Under the pieces are notes generated by a model, which saw only the letters and a list, made by a program, of their open reading frames with translations, ran no database searches and was not told the origin of the DNA. From Pseudoalteromonas piratica (lineage in GTDB: Bacteria; Pseudomonadota; Gammaproteobacteria; Enterobacterales; Alteromonadaceae): a DNA stretch of 64,000 nt. Of this stretch, positions 27,178-36,089 are shown piece by piece; positions within the stretch are counted from its first letter, which is position 1, and every line of letters starts with the position of its first letter. The stretch is taken from the NCBI RefSeq assembly GCF_000788395.1, contig NZ_CP009889.1, positions 1,054,001 through 1,118,000 of the forward strand, read 5' to 3'. A program made the translations under genes and the position numbers.

Positions 27178-27902
27178 TAAACTAACCCACCATTAACTGA
27201 AATTACTTGGCGAGTAATGTATGCCGCATCATCTGACATTAAAAATGACACAGTACCTGCCACTTCCTTTGGCTCTGCCATACGGCGCATTGGCACCATT
27301 TTAAGAATTTCATCAACAGGTAAATCATCTACCATATCCGTTGCCACTAACCCTGGTGCTACACAATTTACAGTAATTTTGCGTTTAGCTAACTCTAGGG
27401 CAAGTGCTTTGGTAGCACCAATAAGGCCTGCTTTTGCTGCGCTATAGTTAACTTGTCCACGATTACCGGCAATACCAGATACTGACGCCATAGTGATGAT
27501 ACGCCCGCCTTTACGTGTTTGCACCATCGGCATTACTAACGGTTGCACCACATTGTAAAATCCATCTAAACCGGTCTCAATTACCTGATCCCATTCTTCG
27601 CCGGTCATCGCAGGGAACGCCGTATCTCGTGTCACGCCTGCGTTACATACAACGCCATAATAAGCACCATGTTGTTCAACATCGGCAAGCAAGCTACTTT
27701 TTGCTTTTTCACGATCACACACATCAAATTGACAAACCGTTACATGGCGACCAAGTGCCTCTATTTGTGCCTTTACTTCAAGTGCAGCATCTATCCCATT
27801 GCGACAATGCAATGTAATATCAAAGCCATCTTCGGCTAACCTTAATGCAATGGCTTTACCGATTCCACGACTTGAGCCAGTAACTAAAACACGTTTTGTC
27901 AT
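27177..27902 (-). CDS. apeQ: Aryl polyene 3-ketoacyl-ACP reductase (ApeQ-type, FabG family)
   Basis: A 241-residue short-chain dehydrogenase: TGSSRGIG cofactor loop (8-15), CNAGVTRD (86-93) and catalytic Ser140, Tyr153 and Lys157 (YSAAK). It reduces the beta-keto group after each condensation with NADPH. It overlaps the dehydratase gene upstream by 4 bases and apeR downstream by 1, so translation is coupled. Confidence 0.9.
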   Translation of the reverse strand: MTKRVLVTGSSRGIGKAIALRLAEDGFDITLHCRNGIDAALEVKAQIEALGRHVTVCQFDVCDREKAKSSLLADVEQHGAYYGVVCNAGVTRDTAFPAMTGEEWDQVIETGLDGFYNVVQPLVMPMVQTRKGGRIITMASVSGIAGNRGQVNYSAAKAGLIGATKALALELAKRKITVNCVAPGLVATDMVDDLPVDEILKMVPMRRMAEPKEVAGTVSFLMSDDAAYITRQVISVNGGLV

Positions 27903-28354
27903 TGTTGTTCCTTTAAAAACTGCACAGGGTCTTCTGGCTGAAAGACATTAATTTTTGCCTCAGCAAACACCGTTTCACCCTCAAAAATGCGACATTCAAA
28001 TACACTTAAGCCTGAGTCTTCTTGAAATAGCTTTTTTACCGATACTGATAAGATCTGGCCTAACTTAAATTCAGGTGAATACGTTTTATATTTGCGAGAA
28101 CCAATTAGAAAGCCAATTTTGACAGGCAAATTATCGTCCAGTGCCAGCGCACCTGCGTATGCTGCGATGGATTGTGCCATATATTCAGTGCCAATGTAAC
28201 TTGCAACTGTTTGAGTTTGCTCATTATAAAATGCAGATTCAGGCGTAATATCGACTTCACAAATAGCCGAATCTTGGTCATAACTTACCAAGCGCGATAA
28301 TAAGATCATTGGGTCGGTATGAGGTAATACCGCCTCAATCGAATACTGTGTCAT
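27899..28354 (-). CDS. apeP: Aryl polyene hotdog dehydratase (ApeP-type)
   Basis: A 151-residue single hotdog-fold protein. The LPHTDPMILLSRLVSYD opening gives the catalytic-type His12, and IGTEYMAQSIAAYAG supplies the Glu of the central helix. In the studied aryl polyene system ApeP pairs with ApeI to dehydrate 3-hydroxyacyl-ACP and install the conjugated double bonds. It lies between apeO and apeQ, overlapping the latter. Confidence 0.85.
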   Translation of the reverse strand: MTQYSIEAVLPHTDPMILLSRLVSYDQDSAICEVDITPESAFYNEQTQTVASYIGTEYMAQSIAAYAGALALDDNLPVKIGFLIGSRKYKTYSPEFKLGQILSVSVKKLFQEDSGLSVFECRIFEGETVFAEAKINVFQPEDPVQFLKEQQ

Positions 28355-28360
28355 GTTGTG

Positions 28361-29548
28361 CTATTTTCCAAAAATTAGCGATACGTTATTGCCACCAAAC
28401 GCAAACGAATTAGATAAACAGCGCGCTATTTTACCAGAAGTTTGCTTAGCTGTGAGTTTAATTGGTGCAAGTTTTTCATCTAATTCGGCAATCGGGTAAT
28501 TCTCAGGCACACTATGTTTGTGGTTTAACTCACTGAGTAATAACCAACAAATGGCAGCTTCAAGTGCGCCGGCAGCACCAAGCGTATGCCCAGTGATTCC
28601 TTTAGTGGAGCTCACTTCACAATCAAAGCCAAGTGTATGAATTGCTTTTGCTTCCATTTCATCATTCTTCACCGTACCTGTGCCATGTGCATTGATGTAA
28701 TCAATGTCCTTTGCCTCTAGGCCTGCATCACTAAGTGCCATTGACATACTTGCTATTGCACCACGACCTGTTGGCTCTGGCGCAGAGACATGATACGCAT
28801 CGGAGCTTTCACCTGCTCCTAGCAGCTTTACAGCTGAATGCCCTTTTATGCTTTCTTTTGTCATAACAAAAAGCGCTGCCGCTTCACCAATATTGATCCC
28901 ATCGCGGCTGGCATGAAATGGCTTGCAGTAATCAGCAGCTGTTGATTCAAGCGCCTTAAAACCATTCAGTGTCATTTCGCACAAACTATCTACACCACCA
29001 CACAAGACAATGTCAGCAATTCCACTCTCTATAAGGCCTTTCGCACTAACAAATGCCTTACCACTTGAGCTACACGCGGTAGAAATGGTATAACACGGTC
29101 CTTTCGCACCCGTTAAGTGCGCTAAGTATTCACTGGGGGCATGTAATTCTTGCTGACTGTATTCAAACTGCGCAGGGTATTGTCCTGTTTGTGAAAATGT
29201 TTTGTAAGCACGTTCACCTTCACTGATGGCGCTTGTACTCGTACCTAGGACAATGGCAATACGTTCATTGGCAATAGATTTAGCCAATTGCTGAAATGTC
29301 GATGCTATTTGTTGATAGGCTGATAACAATAATTGATTATTGCGTGTATTAAAGTATTTCTCTGAAATTTCTGGTAATTCAGCATTAACAGCACCTACAA
29401 AAAAAACTGTGCCATCATTCCCTGCTTTAGCAAATTGTGACATCACCTCTTGCTGTGACAGATGCTCATCACCTAATGCTGTCATCACACTCTGTTTACT
29501 ATTTCCTAGGCTACAGATCAGCCCTAAATCGTTTAATGCTACAGCCAT
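28361..29548 (-). CDS. apeO: Aryl polyene 3-ketoacyl-ACP synthase (ApeO-type)
   Basis: A 395-residue condensing enzyme with Cys159 (TISTACSSSGKAF), His288 (NAHGTGTVKND) and His321 (GITGHTLGAAGA). In Xenorhabdus the ApeO ketosynthase works with the ApeC chain-length factor, and here apeC is encoded at the other end of the same operon. It lies 2 bases after the DUF3261 lipoprotein gene. Confidence 0.88.
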   Translation of the reverse strand: MAVALNDLGLICSLGNSKQSVMTALGDEHLSQQEVMSQFAKAGNDGTVFFVGAVNAELPEISEKYFNTRNNQLLLSAYQQIASTFQQLAKSIANERIAIVLGTSTSAISEGERAYKTFSQTGQYPAQFEYSQQELHAPSEYLAHLTGAKGPCYTISTACSSSGKAFVSAKGLIESGIADIVLCGGVDSLCEMTLNGFKALESTAADYCKPFHASRDGINIGEAAALFVMTKESIKGHSAVKLLGAGESSDAYHVSAPEPTGRGAIASMSMALSDAGLEAKDIDYINAHGTGTVKNDEMEAKAIHTLGFDCEVSSTKGITGHTLGAAGALEAAICWLLLSELNHKHSVPENYPIAELDEKLAPIKLTAKQTSGKIARCLSNSFAFGGNNVSLIFGK

Positions 29549-29550
29549 GA

Positions 29551-30096
29551 TTAATTAATCTCTTCAATAGTAATTGTGTAGTGACGACGCAAATGTGTAA
29601 GGGTGGTTTTATTATCTGCAAATGAAATTACCATCAGATGGCCCTTTTCATCAGCGACAACGCGCCTAGTCTCTTCATCCCTTAAAACAGCTCCCTCTAA
29701 ACCGTTTTTAATGGATTTAATGGGCCAACTGGCAAGTTGCATATCGGCCAACATATGACTTGGGTATAGGTTTAAGCCTGGAATATGCTTCTCGAGGGTA
29801 TAACTGCCGTCTTTAAATAGCGACATCGAAAAAACACTCATGCCTTGCACTGTTAGCGCAGCAATATTTAACTGTTCACCCTGTAATTCACTTTGCAATA
29901 ATAAGGATTGCTGCTTATTTTCACGTGTTATGGTAATTAGCTGCAAGGGTGATTGAATTGGCCAATTACTCGGCACAGCTTGTAATTGGTAGCTTACAGA
30001 CTCATCGAGTAAAACACGCTGAGGTGAGTGTACACTGCTACAACCAACAACAAGGGCCATACAAATGGCCATTAAACTTATTGATACGCTTTGCAT
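29551..30096 (-). CDS. apeN: DUF3261 lipoprotein of the aryl polyene cluster (ApeN position)
   Basis: A 181-residue protein with lipobox LVVGC (Cys19). The rest is strand-rich (LQLITITRENKQQSLLLQSE, MSVFSMSLFKDGSYTLEK) and matches DUF3261, a LolB-like lipoprotein that sits in aryl polyene clusters next to the LolA-like protein and MMPL exporter. It probably receives or inserts the lipid pigment at the outer membrane. It overlaps the upstream flavoprotein gene by 19 bases. Confidence 0.8.
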   Translation of the reverse strand: MQSVSISLMAICMALVVGCSSVHSPQRVLLDESVSYQLQAVPSNWPIQSPLQLITITRENKQQSLLLQSELQGEQLNIAALTVQGMSVFSMSLFKDGSYTLEKHIPGLNLYPSHMLADMQLASWPIKSIKNGLEGAVLRDEETRRVVADEKGHLMVISFADNKTTLTHLRRHYTITIEEIN

Positions 30097-31325
30097 AACT
30101 TCGCTAACACGTCTAAACGGCGCTCACTTTGCGCAACATATGGGTTGCTAGTATCCCATGCATAGCCCGCTAAAATCGAGCTAACCATTTTTCTGATCTG
30201 TGCATCCTGATCTTTGTGGAAAATAACATCTTGAAAGCGGCCATCATACCAAGCAGTTACAAATGTTTTAAAACAATCAACTCCTTGCTTAAGTGGTTTT
30301 GCATAATCATTTTCAAGGTCAACGGTTTTGCCGTCTAATAAATCGTTAAGAACAGGCGCAATTAACGTAGCAGACCGAAGGGCAATCGTAACGCCACTTG
30401 AAAATACCGGATCTAAAAACTCGCCCGCATTACCCAAAAGTGCAAAACGTTCACCATGTAAGCGCGTAACATCAGCGGAATAACCTTTAATTTGTCTTAC
30501 CGGAGCAATGGTTTTAGCATTTTTAAGCAAACGTGACAGATTAGGAACTTGATTAATGTAATCAAATAAAATGGCCTCATGCTCTCGTTCAGGGCTTATT
30601 ACCTTATTTGGCTCAATGACCACTCCCACACTTGCGGTGCCATCAGAAAATGGGATCAACCAATACCATATATCTGAATAATCTGGATGTACGGTGATTA
30701 AAATCTTGTCGCGATCAAAGTGTTGATCGTCAATATTGTCTTCAACATGCGTAAAATAAGAGCTGCGTACAGGAAATTTTGACGGTTTTTCTAAATCGAG
30801 TAATCGCGGTAACACGCGCCCAAAACCGCTAGCATCTAAAACGAATTTTGCCTCAACAGTGTATGTTTCACCAGCCTCATCAACCACCACTAAACGCATA
30901 AAATCTGGATGTTCTGCTACTTCAATTACTGTATGTTGGTAGCGAATGGTAACGCCTTGTTCGGCTGCACCATCGGCAAGCAACTTATCAAAATCAGCAC
31001 GTTTTACCTGATATGTCGTACCTGGTCCGCTGGTAAATTTGTCGGTGAAGTCAAAGAAGGTATGCTCACCTGATTTTTCAAATGCAGCGCCATTTTTAAA
31101 TTGAAAACCAAGTGCATGGGCATTTTCATCTAAACGCTCAGCTAAACCTGCTTCGGCTAAATAAGCCATACACTGAGGCAATAAACTTTCCCCGATTGAG
31201 AAACGTGGAAACGTATCACGCTCAAGTACAACAACTTGTTTTCCTTGTTTATTTAAAAGACTACTTGCAAGGGCACCGGAAGGACCTGCGCCAATTACAA
31301 TTACGTCAACTTTTTCAACCTTCAT
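30078..31325 (-). CDS. FAD-dependent halogenase-like oxidoreductase
   Basis: A 415-residue flavoprotein: VDVIVIGAGPSGALASSLL (FAD-binding GxGxxG), FPRFSIGESLLPQ (40-51, wording of phenol/carrier-type halogenases such as CmlS and CndH), and Lys77 in GFQFKNGAAF, at the place of the CmlS active-site lysine. WYWLIP at 220-225 fits the WxWxIP signature of flavin-dependent halogenases. The GNAGEFLDPVFSSGV motif completes the fold. It may halogenate the aryl head of the polyene; bromine is plausible in a marine host, and xanthomonadin pathways use such an enzyme. Alternatives are a ring hydroxylase or a geranylgeranyl-reductase-like enzyme. It overlaps apeM by 4 bases. E. coli-type clusters lack this gene. 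Confidence 0.75.
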   Translation of the reverse strand: MKVEKVDVIVIGAGPSGALASSLLNKQGKQVVVLERDTFPRFSIGESLLPQCMAYLAEAGLAERLDENAHALGFQFKNGAAFEKSGEHTFFDFTDKFTSGPGTTYQVKRADFDKLLADGAAEQGVTIRYQHTVIEVAEHPDFMRLVVVDEAGETYTVEAKFVLDASGFGRVLPRLLDLEKPSKFPVRSSYFTHVEDNIDDQHFDRDKILITVHPDYSDIWYWLIPFSDGTASVGVVIEPNKVISPEREHEAILFDYINQVPNLSRLLKNAKTIAPVRQIKGYSADVTRLHGERFALLGNAGEFLDPVFSSGVTIALRSATLIAPVLNDLLDGKTVDLENDYAKPLKQGVDCFKTFVTAWYDGRFQDVIFHKDQDAQIRKMVSSILAGYAWDTSNPYVAQSERRLDVLAKLCKAYQ

Positions 31326-33583
31326 TTCCTTTCCTTGACAATACAGGGAGCTAAAACATACAGACTTATCAACCCTATCACTAAGGTTAAACCAAAACTA
31401 AATACGGCTGGTGTTTTACTAAATATTAAAATGCCAAACACCAAACATGATGAACACAATGATAAACTGATTGCTTGTAAGTTACTTTGACATAAGCCCT
31501 TACTGCGATAAAAAATCAAATAATCGATTGCGAGCGCTAGAATTAAAATTGTCGCAAGGTAATTAAATAAATTCACCGAAGTTTGTAGCCAACTTGAGAG
31601 TAATAAAGCACACACAGTGACCGTGCAAATAATCACACCGGTGAACAATGCGGTGGCCAAATCAAATCGTAATGCCATCACAATCATTGCAACTAACACA
31701 CTCAAAACCATCAGTCCCATTACTGTCGTTCGATAATGGCCTAATGCATCAGAAATTTCTTGGCGTTTATCTATTAAGTTTAAAAAACGTGAATGGGATG
31801 AGAGTAACTGTGCAAGCGTCTGTTCCGATAATAAATCTGTGCTAAACCATAATACGCTCGCATCATCAGTTTGCGTAATCTGATGCACTTGCAACAATGG
31901 CGAAAGCACTGAGCGCTCAAATGCACTGACAGTTAAAGGTGAATATTCGCGAAGGCCAACATTAATACCTAATGTGTCACTGACTTCTGTGTAATGCCCT
32001 GCTGTGACTTTATTCGTGAGTGTTTTATAAGTCGCCTGCTGTTGCGCTAGGGATGGCAGATAGTTAGCTAAGCTGTTTACTTGAATTGTTTCGTCCGTGT
32101 CTTTTAGCCAAGCAATGACGGCTTCTTGTTTTTCTAACGCATCTTGTATTGAGCTGCCAACTATTAAAAAGTGATGCTTATTACTTTGGCCAAATAATGT
32201 TAGATTTAGCGCTTCATTACGTTGTAGTTCGTCACTTGAACTACTTAATAATGCAACGTCATCTTGATGAGTAATCGGTTTGACAACAAAGCCAACGCTG
32301 AGAACGAATACCGCTGAGGCAAGTATTTGAAGCTTGAAACGATTAATGAAAACAAGGCTATTTTGCCAAATAATACGCGGTATTGTCACGTTTAACACAA
32401 GGTATTTTTGACAATACAGCGCAAAGATAAGTGCACCTAATAAGCCAAAAATCATAAACACAGCGACTTGTTGTAATAATACCATTGGCGCAAAACTATA
32501 AAGCGCATATCCTGCCGCGGTTGTCATGAAGCCAAGTATTAAACTACTGGTAATGGACTCTTTATCAGCGCAAAGCACATGAAATAAATAATCAATTGCT
32601 ACGCCTATTAAGGTGATCGAAAAAACCAAACCAATCAACTCAACACTCTCAAATGTGATGACAAGTGCCGTAATTCCCCACAAACAAGCATTAAAAATGG
32701 TGGCAAACATTAAGCCTATTACAGTTAAGTTGCGAAAAAATAAAACAACCAACAATGCCACTGAAACAAGACTGAATAAACCAAAGGTAGAGATTTCATG
32801 CTCAGCTTGCTCTGCATTTTCACTGCCATGAAACGCAAAGCCTGAATAATAGATTGGGCTGTTATATTCAGTTTCTATCTTTTCAATTTCACTTTTGATG
32901 CTTTGCGTTAGTTGGATACTTTGCGAAAAGTCCGCTGCATTTAGATTTTGCACAAAACGTACAAAATAAAACGATGATTGTTTGTCAGTCTCTAAGCTTT
33001 GTAAAAAGGGAGCTGGATTTAAAGTCGTTTTATATATGCCATCTTCTTGTTGCAATGCACCCGTTTTCGCAACACCGTTAAGAAAACTTGCTAGCGCTAA
33101 AGTAGGATCCTTCTCAAGAGAGTTTGCGCTTAATGTGCTATCAGGTTTGGTCAGCTCAGCCAAGGTATAATTTAAGAGTCCATTTGGTTGAGATAAGTGG
33201 CTCGGGTAGTTACTCGCCATCAAACTTCCCGGATAATTTGTATAAAAGTTTACAACATCACTCAATGCAATATCTGGTGGCGCAACATACGATAATAATG
33301 GATTGGCTTTTAGTACATTTGTAAGCGCCACAATGGCAGATTTATTGTCGCTACTAAAAACAAGCTGGTCTGAAGAACGTTGTTGTAGCGTGTTTTTTGC
33401 ATTTTGTAGAATCGGTGAATCAATTTCAGCACGGTTTGGCACTACCGCTAAAATATCACTGCTAAAATCAGTATAGCCTTGCGCTAGGCGCAAACCAGTA
33501 GTTACTAGACAAGCCACTGCAATTAACACAAATGCCAATGCATAGCTATAACGAAGTGTATTGTGATTAGCGTGTCGGACCAT
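31322..33583 (-). CDS. apeM: MMPL/RND-type exporter (ApeM-type)
   Basis: A 753-residue membrane protein with the MMPL layout: one N-terminal helix (about 12-30), a large periplasmic loop, about five helices near 270-400, a second periplasmic loop, and five helices from about 620 to 745. Sequences such as VALLVVLFFRNLTVIGLMFA and LIGVAIDYLFHVL resemble the membrane core with its Asp-containing helix IDYLF. In aryl polyene clusters the MMPL protein is thought to move the lipid-linked pigment from the inner membrane to the LolA-like carrier. It overlaps the LolA-like gene by 17 bases. Confidence 0.87.
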   Translation of the reverse strand: MVRHANHNTLRYSYALAFVLIAVACLVTTGLRLAQGYTDFSSDILAVVPNRAEIDSPILQNAKNTLQQRSSDQLVFSSDNKSAIVALTNVLKANPLLSYVAPPDIALSDVVNFYTNYPGSLMASNYPSHLSQPNGLLNYTLAELTKPDSTLSANSLEKDPTLALASFLNGVAKTGALQQEDGIYKTTLNPAPFLQSLETDKQSSFYFVRFVQNLNAADFSQSIQLTQSIKSEIEKIETEYNSPIYYSGFAFHGSENAEQAEHEISTFGLFSLVSVALLVVLFFRNLTVIGLMFATIFNACLWGITALVITFESVELIGLVFSITLIGVAIDYLFHVLCADKESITSSLILGFMTTAAGYALYSFAPMVLLQQVAVFMIFGLLGALIFALYCQKYLVLNVTIPRIIWQNSLVFINRFKLQILASAVFVLSVGFVVKPITHQDDVALLSSSSDELQRNEALNLTLFGQSNKHHFLIVGSSIQDALEKQEAVIAWLKDTDETIQVNSLANYLPSLAQQQATYKTLTNKVTAGHYTEVSDTLGINVGLREYSPLTVSAFERSVLSPLLQVHQITQTDDASVLWFSTDLLSEQTLAQLLSSHSRFLNLIDKRQEISDALGHYRTTVMGLMVLSVLVAMIVMALRFDLATALFTGVIICTVTVCALLLSSWLQTSVNLFNYLATILILALAIDYLIFYRSKGLCQSNLQAISLSLCSSCLVFGILIFSKTPAVFSFGLTLVIGLISLYVLAPCIVKERK

Positions 33584-34106
33584 AACTTAATTTTATCTCA
33601 GTGATATGCCCTGCGGTTTCACGCAAAATAATGTCTGAAACGGTACCCTTCCCGCACAAAGTAACGCTGCTAAACACTTGGTTTAACGGTGCTTTGGCTG
33701 TTAAATCAATGCAACTATCATCACCACTTTGAACCATTAAAAAGTCTGACAGTAATTCAGGGTCTTGCAGTAGTAACGCTTTAAGTAGTGGTATATATCG
33801 ATCTGCATTATTTAGTTTACTGATATTACCAAGGTGGTCTTCGCTATGAACGCCGCTTTTGTCCATCCTTATGGTCGATATAACAGGTACAGTTTGTTGC
33901 CATTTAAAACCAGTTGCATTGGCACTAAACACACCTTTAGAGACTATTTTATTTTTAAGTATTTTAATTTTCTTGTGCTGCTCAAATTCACCTGATACTT
34001 CCGATTGTTTTACCAAAGAAAGCCTTTCAAATGCATCTGCCATGGCATTTTCTGCCAGAACCGGCAATGTTATAAAACTTACAAGAAGAAGTAATAGATT
34101 ACGCAT
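33567..34106 (-). CDS. apeL: LolA-like periplasmic carrier (ApeL-type)
   Basis: A 179-residue protein with a signal peptide (about 1-18). EFEQHKKIKILKNKIVSKGVF and FKWQQTVPVISTIRMD follow the LolA pattern, and the C-terminal TEIKLSYGP strand fits. LolA proteins carry lipids across the periplasm in a half-barrel; this paralogue is dedicated to the aryl polyene lipid by context. It overlaps the thioesterase gene (8 bases) and apeM (17 bases). Confidence 0.85.
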   Translation of the reverse strand: MRNLLLLLVSFITLPVLAENAMADAFERLSLVKQSEVSGEFEQHKKIKILKNKIVSKGVFSANATGFKWQQTVPVISTIRMDKSGVHSEDHLGNISKLNNADRYIPLLKALLLQDPELLSDFLMVQSGDDSCIDLTAKAPLNQVFSSVTLCGKGTVSDIILRETAGHITEIKLSYGPTR

Positions 34107-34530
34107 TAATTACCTTTGCTAGTTTTTCGATAAGTGCAGGTGGACTAACATACTGCATCTCACCATCACTAATGCTTACCGCGACTTGAATAGAATAACC
34201 TTTCGTCAACTTTGCCCCGGTGTCTTTACACGTGATGATATAATCAATTTTCAAGCGGTTTTCATATTCTTTCAAATAGGCTGACACCACTATTGTTTGA
34301 CGAAAACGCGCTGGTTTTATGTATTTACAGCGCATATCAATGATCGGCCACATAAAACCCGACTCAGCCATCTCATCATAATCGTAATCAAACTCACGCA
34401 ACAGTGCGCATCGTGCAACTTCAAAATAACGTGCATAATTGCCATGCCACACCACCTGCATTGGATCGCAATCATGAAATGGCACATCAATCTCAACGTG
34501 TTTTGTCAAAATCGCATTACGATTATTCAT
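34099..34530 (-). CDS. apeK: 4-hydroxybenzoyl-CoA-type thioesterase (ApeK-type)
   Basis: I start at the ATG at 34530 (143 residues), which has a GTGGAAA ribosome site; a longer frame to 34572 has none. The 4HBT hotdog motif HDCDPMQVVWHGNYARYFE carries the catalytic Asp. It probably releases finished or stalled acyl chains from ACP. Its start lies inside the last codons of the ammonia-lyase gene, so the two are translationally coupled. Confidence 0.87.
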   Translation of the reverse strand: MNNRNAILTKHVEIDVPFHDCDPMQVVWHGNYARYFEVARCALLREFDYDYDEMAESGFMWPIIDMRCKYIKPARFRQTIVVSAYLKEYENRLKIDYIITCKDTGAKLTKGYSIQVAVSISDGEMQYVSPPALIEKLAKVINA

Positions 34531-36076
34531 ATAATTTCCACTTTTGCTGTTGGATCGCATCAACAGTGTCACGTAAGGTGCGCTCTAGCGGGCGATCTTC
34601 ATCAAGATTTGGAAAATAGCCTGTGATATCGTGATACATTTCCAATAAACCATGAGCCAAGCTATCGAGCGCTAGCTCATCACGTTCTTGACGAATGCGC
34701 AACGCTTGAATCGCTGCAAGCAGTGTACTCGCAAGTACTTGCTCTGTGAGTTGGATAACACGCAGTGCATCACGTGCTGCTATGGTACCCATACTGACTT
34801 TATCTTGATTATGACATTCTGTAGAGCGTGAAAATACACTCGCAGGCATGGTAAGTTTTAATGCTTCTGCAGTATAGGCTGATGCACCAATTTGCACGGC
34901 TTTAAATCCATGGTTGATATATTGACGCTGAGGATCACCGTTTGACAAATTACTGGGCAACCCATTGTTAAATTTACTATCAACTAGTGATGCAATTTGA
35001 CGGTCTGCTAAATCAGCCAAGTTGGCAACCGCCGTTTTAAGGGTATCCATCGCCATTGCGATATGCCCACCATAAAAATGCCCACCATGCAGAACATGCT
35101 CACCAATGCCATCGATTATGGGATTATCGTTAGCTGAATTAAGTTCATTTTCGATTAATTGTCTTAACCAAGGCAGTGTATCGGCCAACACACCAATAAT
35201 ATGCGGTGCACAACGGATTGAATATCGATCTTGTAAGCGGTCTGCATTACGCGGATGAGTGTGATAATTCAAATCATCACGGATCCATGCCGCAACTTGT
35301 TGCTGACCAGCATGGGGTTTTACTGAGAATAAAATATCGTCAAAATGATGAGAGTTACCCATCAAGCCTAAACTGCTCAGTGATGTTAAGCGCGTAGCAA
35401 GTTTCACAAGGTACTCTGCGCGACTAAACGCCAAACATGCAAGCGCAGTCATAACAGCTGTACCATTCATAATTGCAAGGCCCTCTTTAGGCCTTAACGT
35501 AAGCGGCGATAAGTTAAGTGATTTCATCACTTCACCACTATTTGCCACTTCCCCTTTAAAATACACATCACGTTCACCTACTAAGGCACCCGCAACGTAT
35601 GAAAGTGGGGTTAAATCGCCACTTGCTCCCACTGAGCCTTCTTGCGGAATGACAGGTACCACATCATGATTTAAATATTCTTTTAAGAGCGACAACATGT
35701 CCCAGCTAACACCTGAGTAACCTTGGGCAAGCGAGTTTAAGCGTGTTGCAAGAATTGCACGGCCTTGTTCTTTTGAGAAAACATCCCCTAAACCACATCC
35801 GTGAAAGCGCGTTAAGTGAAGTGGCAGTTCATTAACCAATGGCAGAGGTACTGCACGTGTTACTGAATCACCATAACCTGTAGTAACACCATAAATAACA
35901 CCATCTTCTGCAAGCAGCTTATCTAAAAAAGCAACACCTGCGTCAATGCGCTGAGTAAAGTCAGTATCATTCGACAGCGTCGCATCAGAATGTCCTTTTG
36001 CTATCGCAACAATATCCTCTATTGAAAGCGGTCCTTGGCCAAACACAAGTGACCTTTTTTGCTGTTGATTAATCAC
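34523..36076 (-). CDS. Aromatic amino acid ammonia-lyase (HAL/PAL/TAL family)
   Basis: A 517-residue MIO enzyme with a GTG start and a CGGAG site. The MIO tripeptide Ala151-Ser152-Gly153 lies in GSVGASGDLTPLSY, and the catalytic Tyr is Tyr62 (YGVTTGYG). The substrate-selectivity loop reads LTRFHGCGLG, with Phe91-His92 where bacterial tyrosine lyases have His-Leu, histidine lyases Ser-His and plant phenylalanine lyases Phe-Leu. No other histidine-degradation gene is nearby; the gene is embedded between aryl polyene genes. The likely role is to form cinnamate or p-coumarate as starter for apeH activation, but the preferred amino acid cannot be settled from sequence. Confidence 0.87.
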   Translation of the reverse strand: MINQQQKRSLVFGQGPLSIEDIVAIAKGHSDATLSNDTDFTQRIDAGVAFLDKLLAEDGVIYGVTTGYGDSVTRAVPLPLVNELPLHLTRFHGCGLGDVFSKEQGRAILATRLNSLAQGYSGVSWDMLSLLKEYLNHDVVPVIPQEGSVGASGDLTPLSYVAGALVGERDVYFKGEVANSGEVMKSLNLSPLTLRPKEGLAIMNGTAVMTALACLAFSRAEYLVKLATRLTSLSSLGLMGNSHHFDDILFSVKPHAGQQQVAAWIRDDLNYHTHPRNADRLQDRYSIRCAPHIIGVLADTLPWLRQLIENELNSANDNPIIDGIGEHVLHGGHFYGGHIAMAMDTLKTAVANLADLADRQIASLVDSKFNNGLPSNLSNGDPQRQYINHGFKAVQIGASAYTAEALKLTMPASVFSRSTECHNQDKVSMGTIAARDALRVIQLTEQVLASTLLAAIQALRIRQERDELALDSLAHGLLEMYHDITGYFPNLDEDRPLERTLRDTVDAIQQQKWKLYE

Positions 36077-36089
36077 TTCTTACTCCGAG

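Noticed and set aside
34523..36076. Histidine degradation (hut) locus
   Set aside because: No urocanase, imidazolonepropionase or formimidoylglutamase gene is present, and the lyase is embedded and translationally coupled within the aryl polyene operon.
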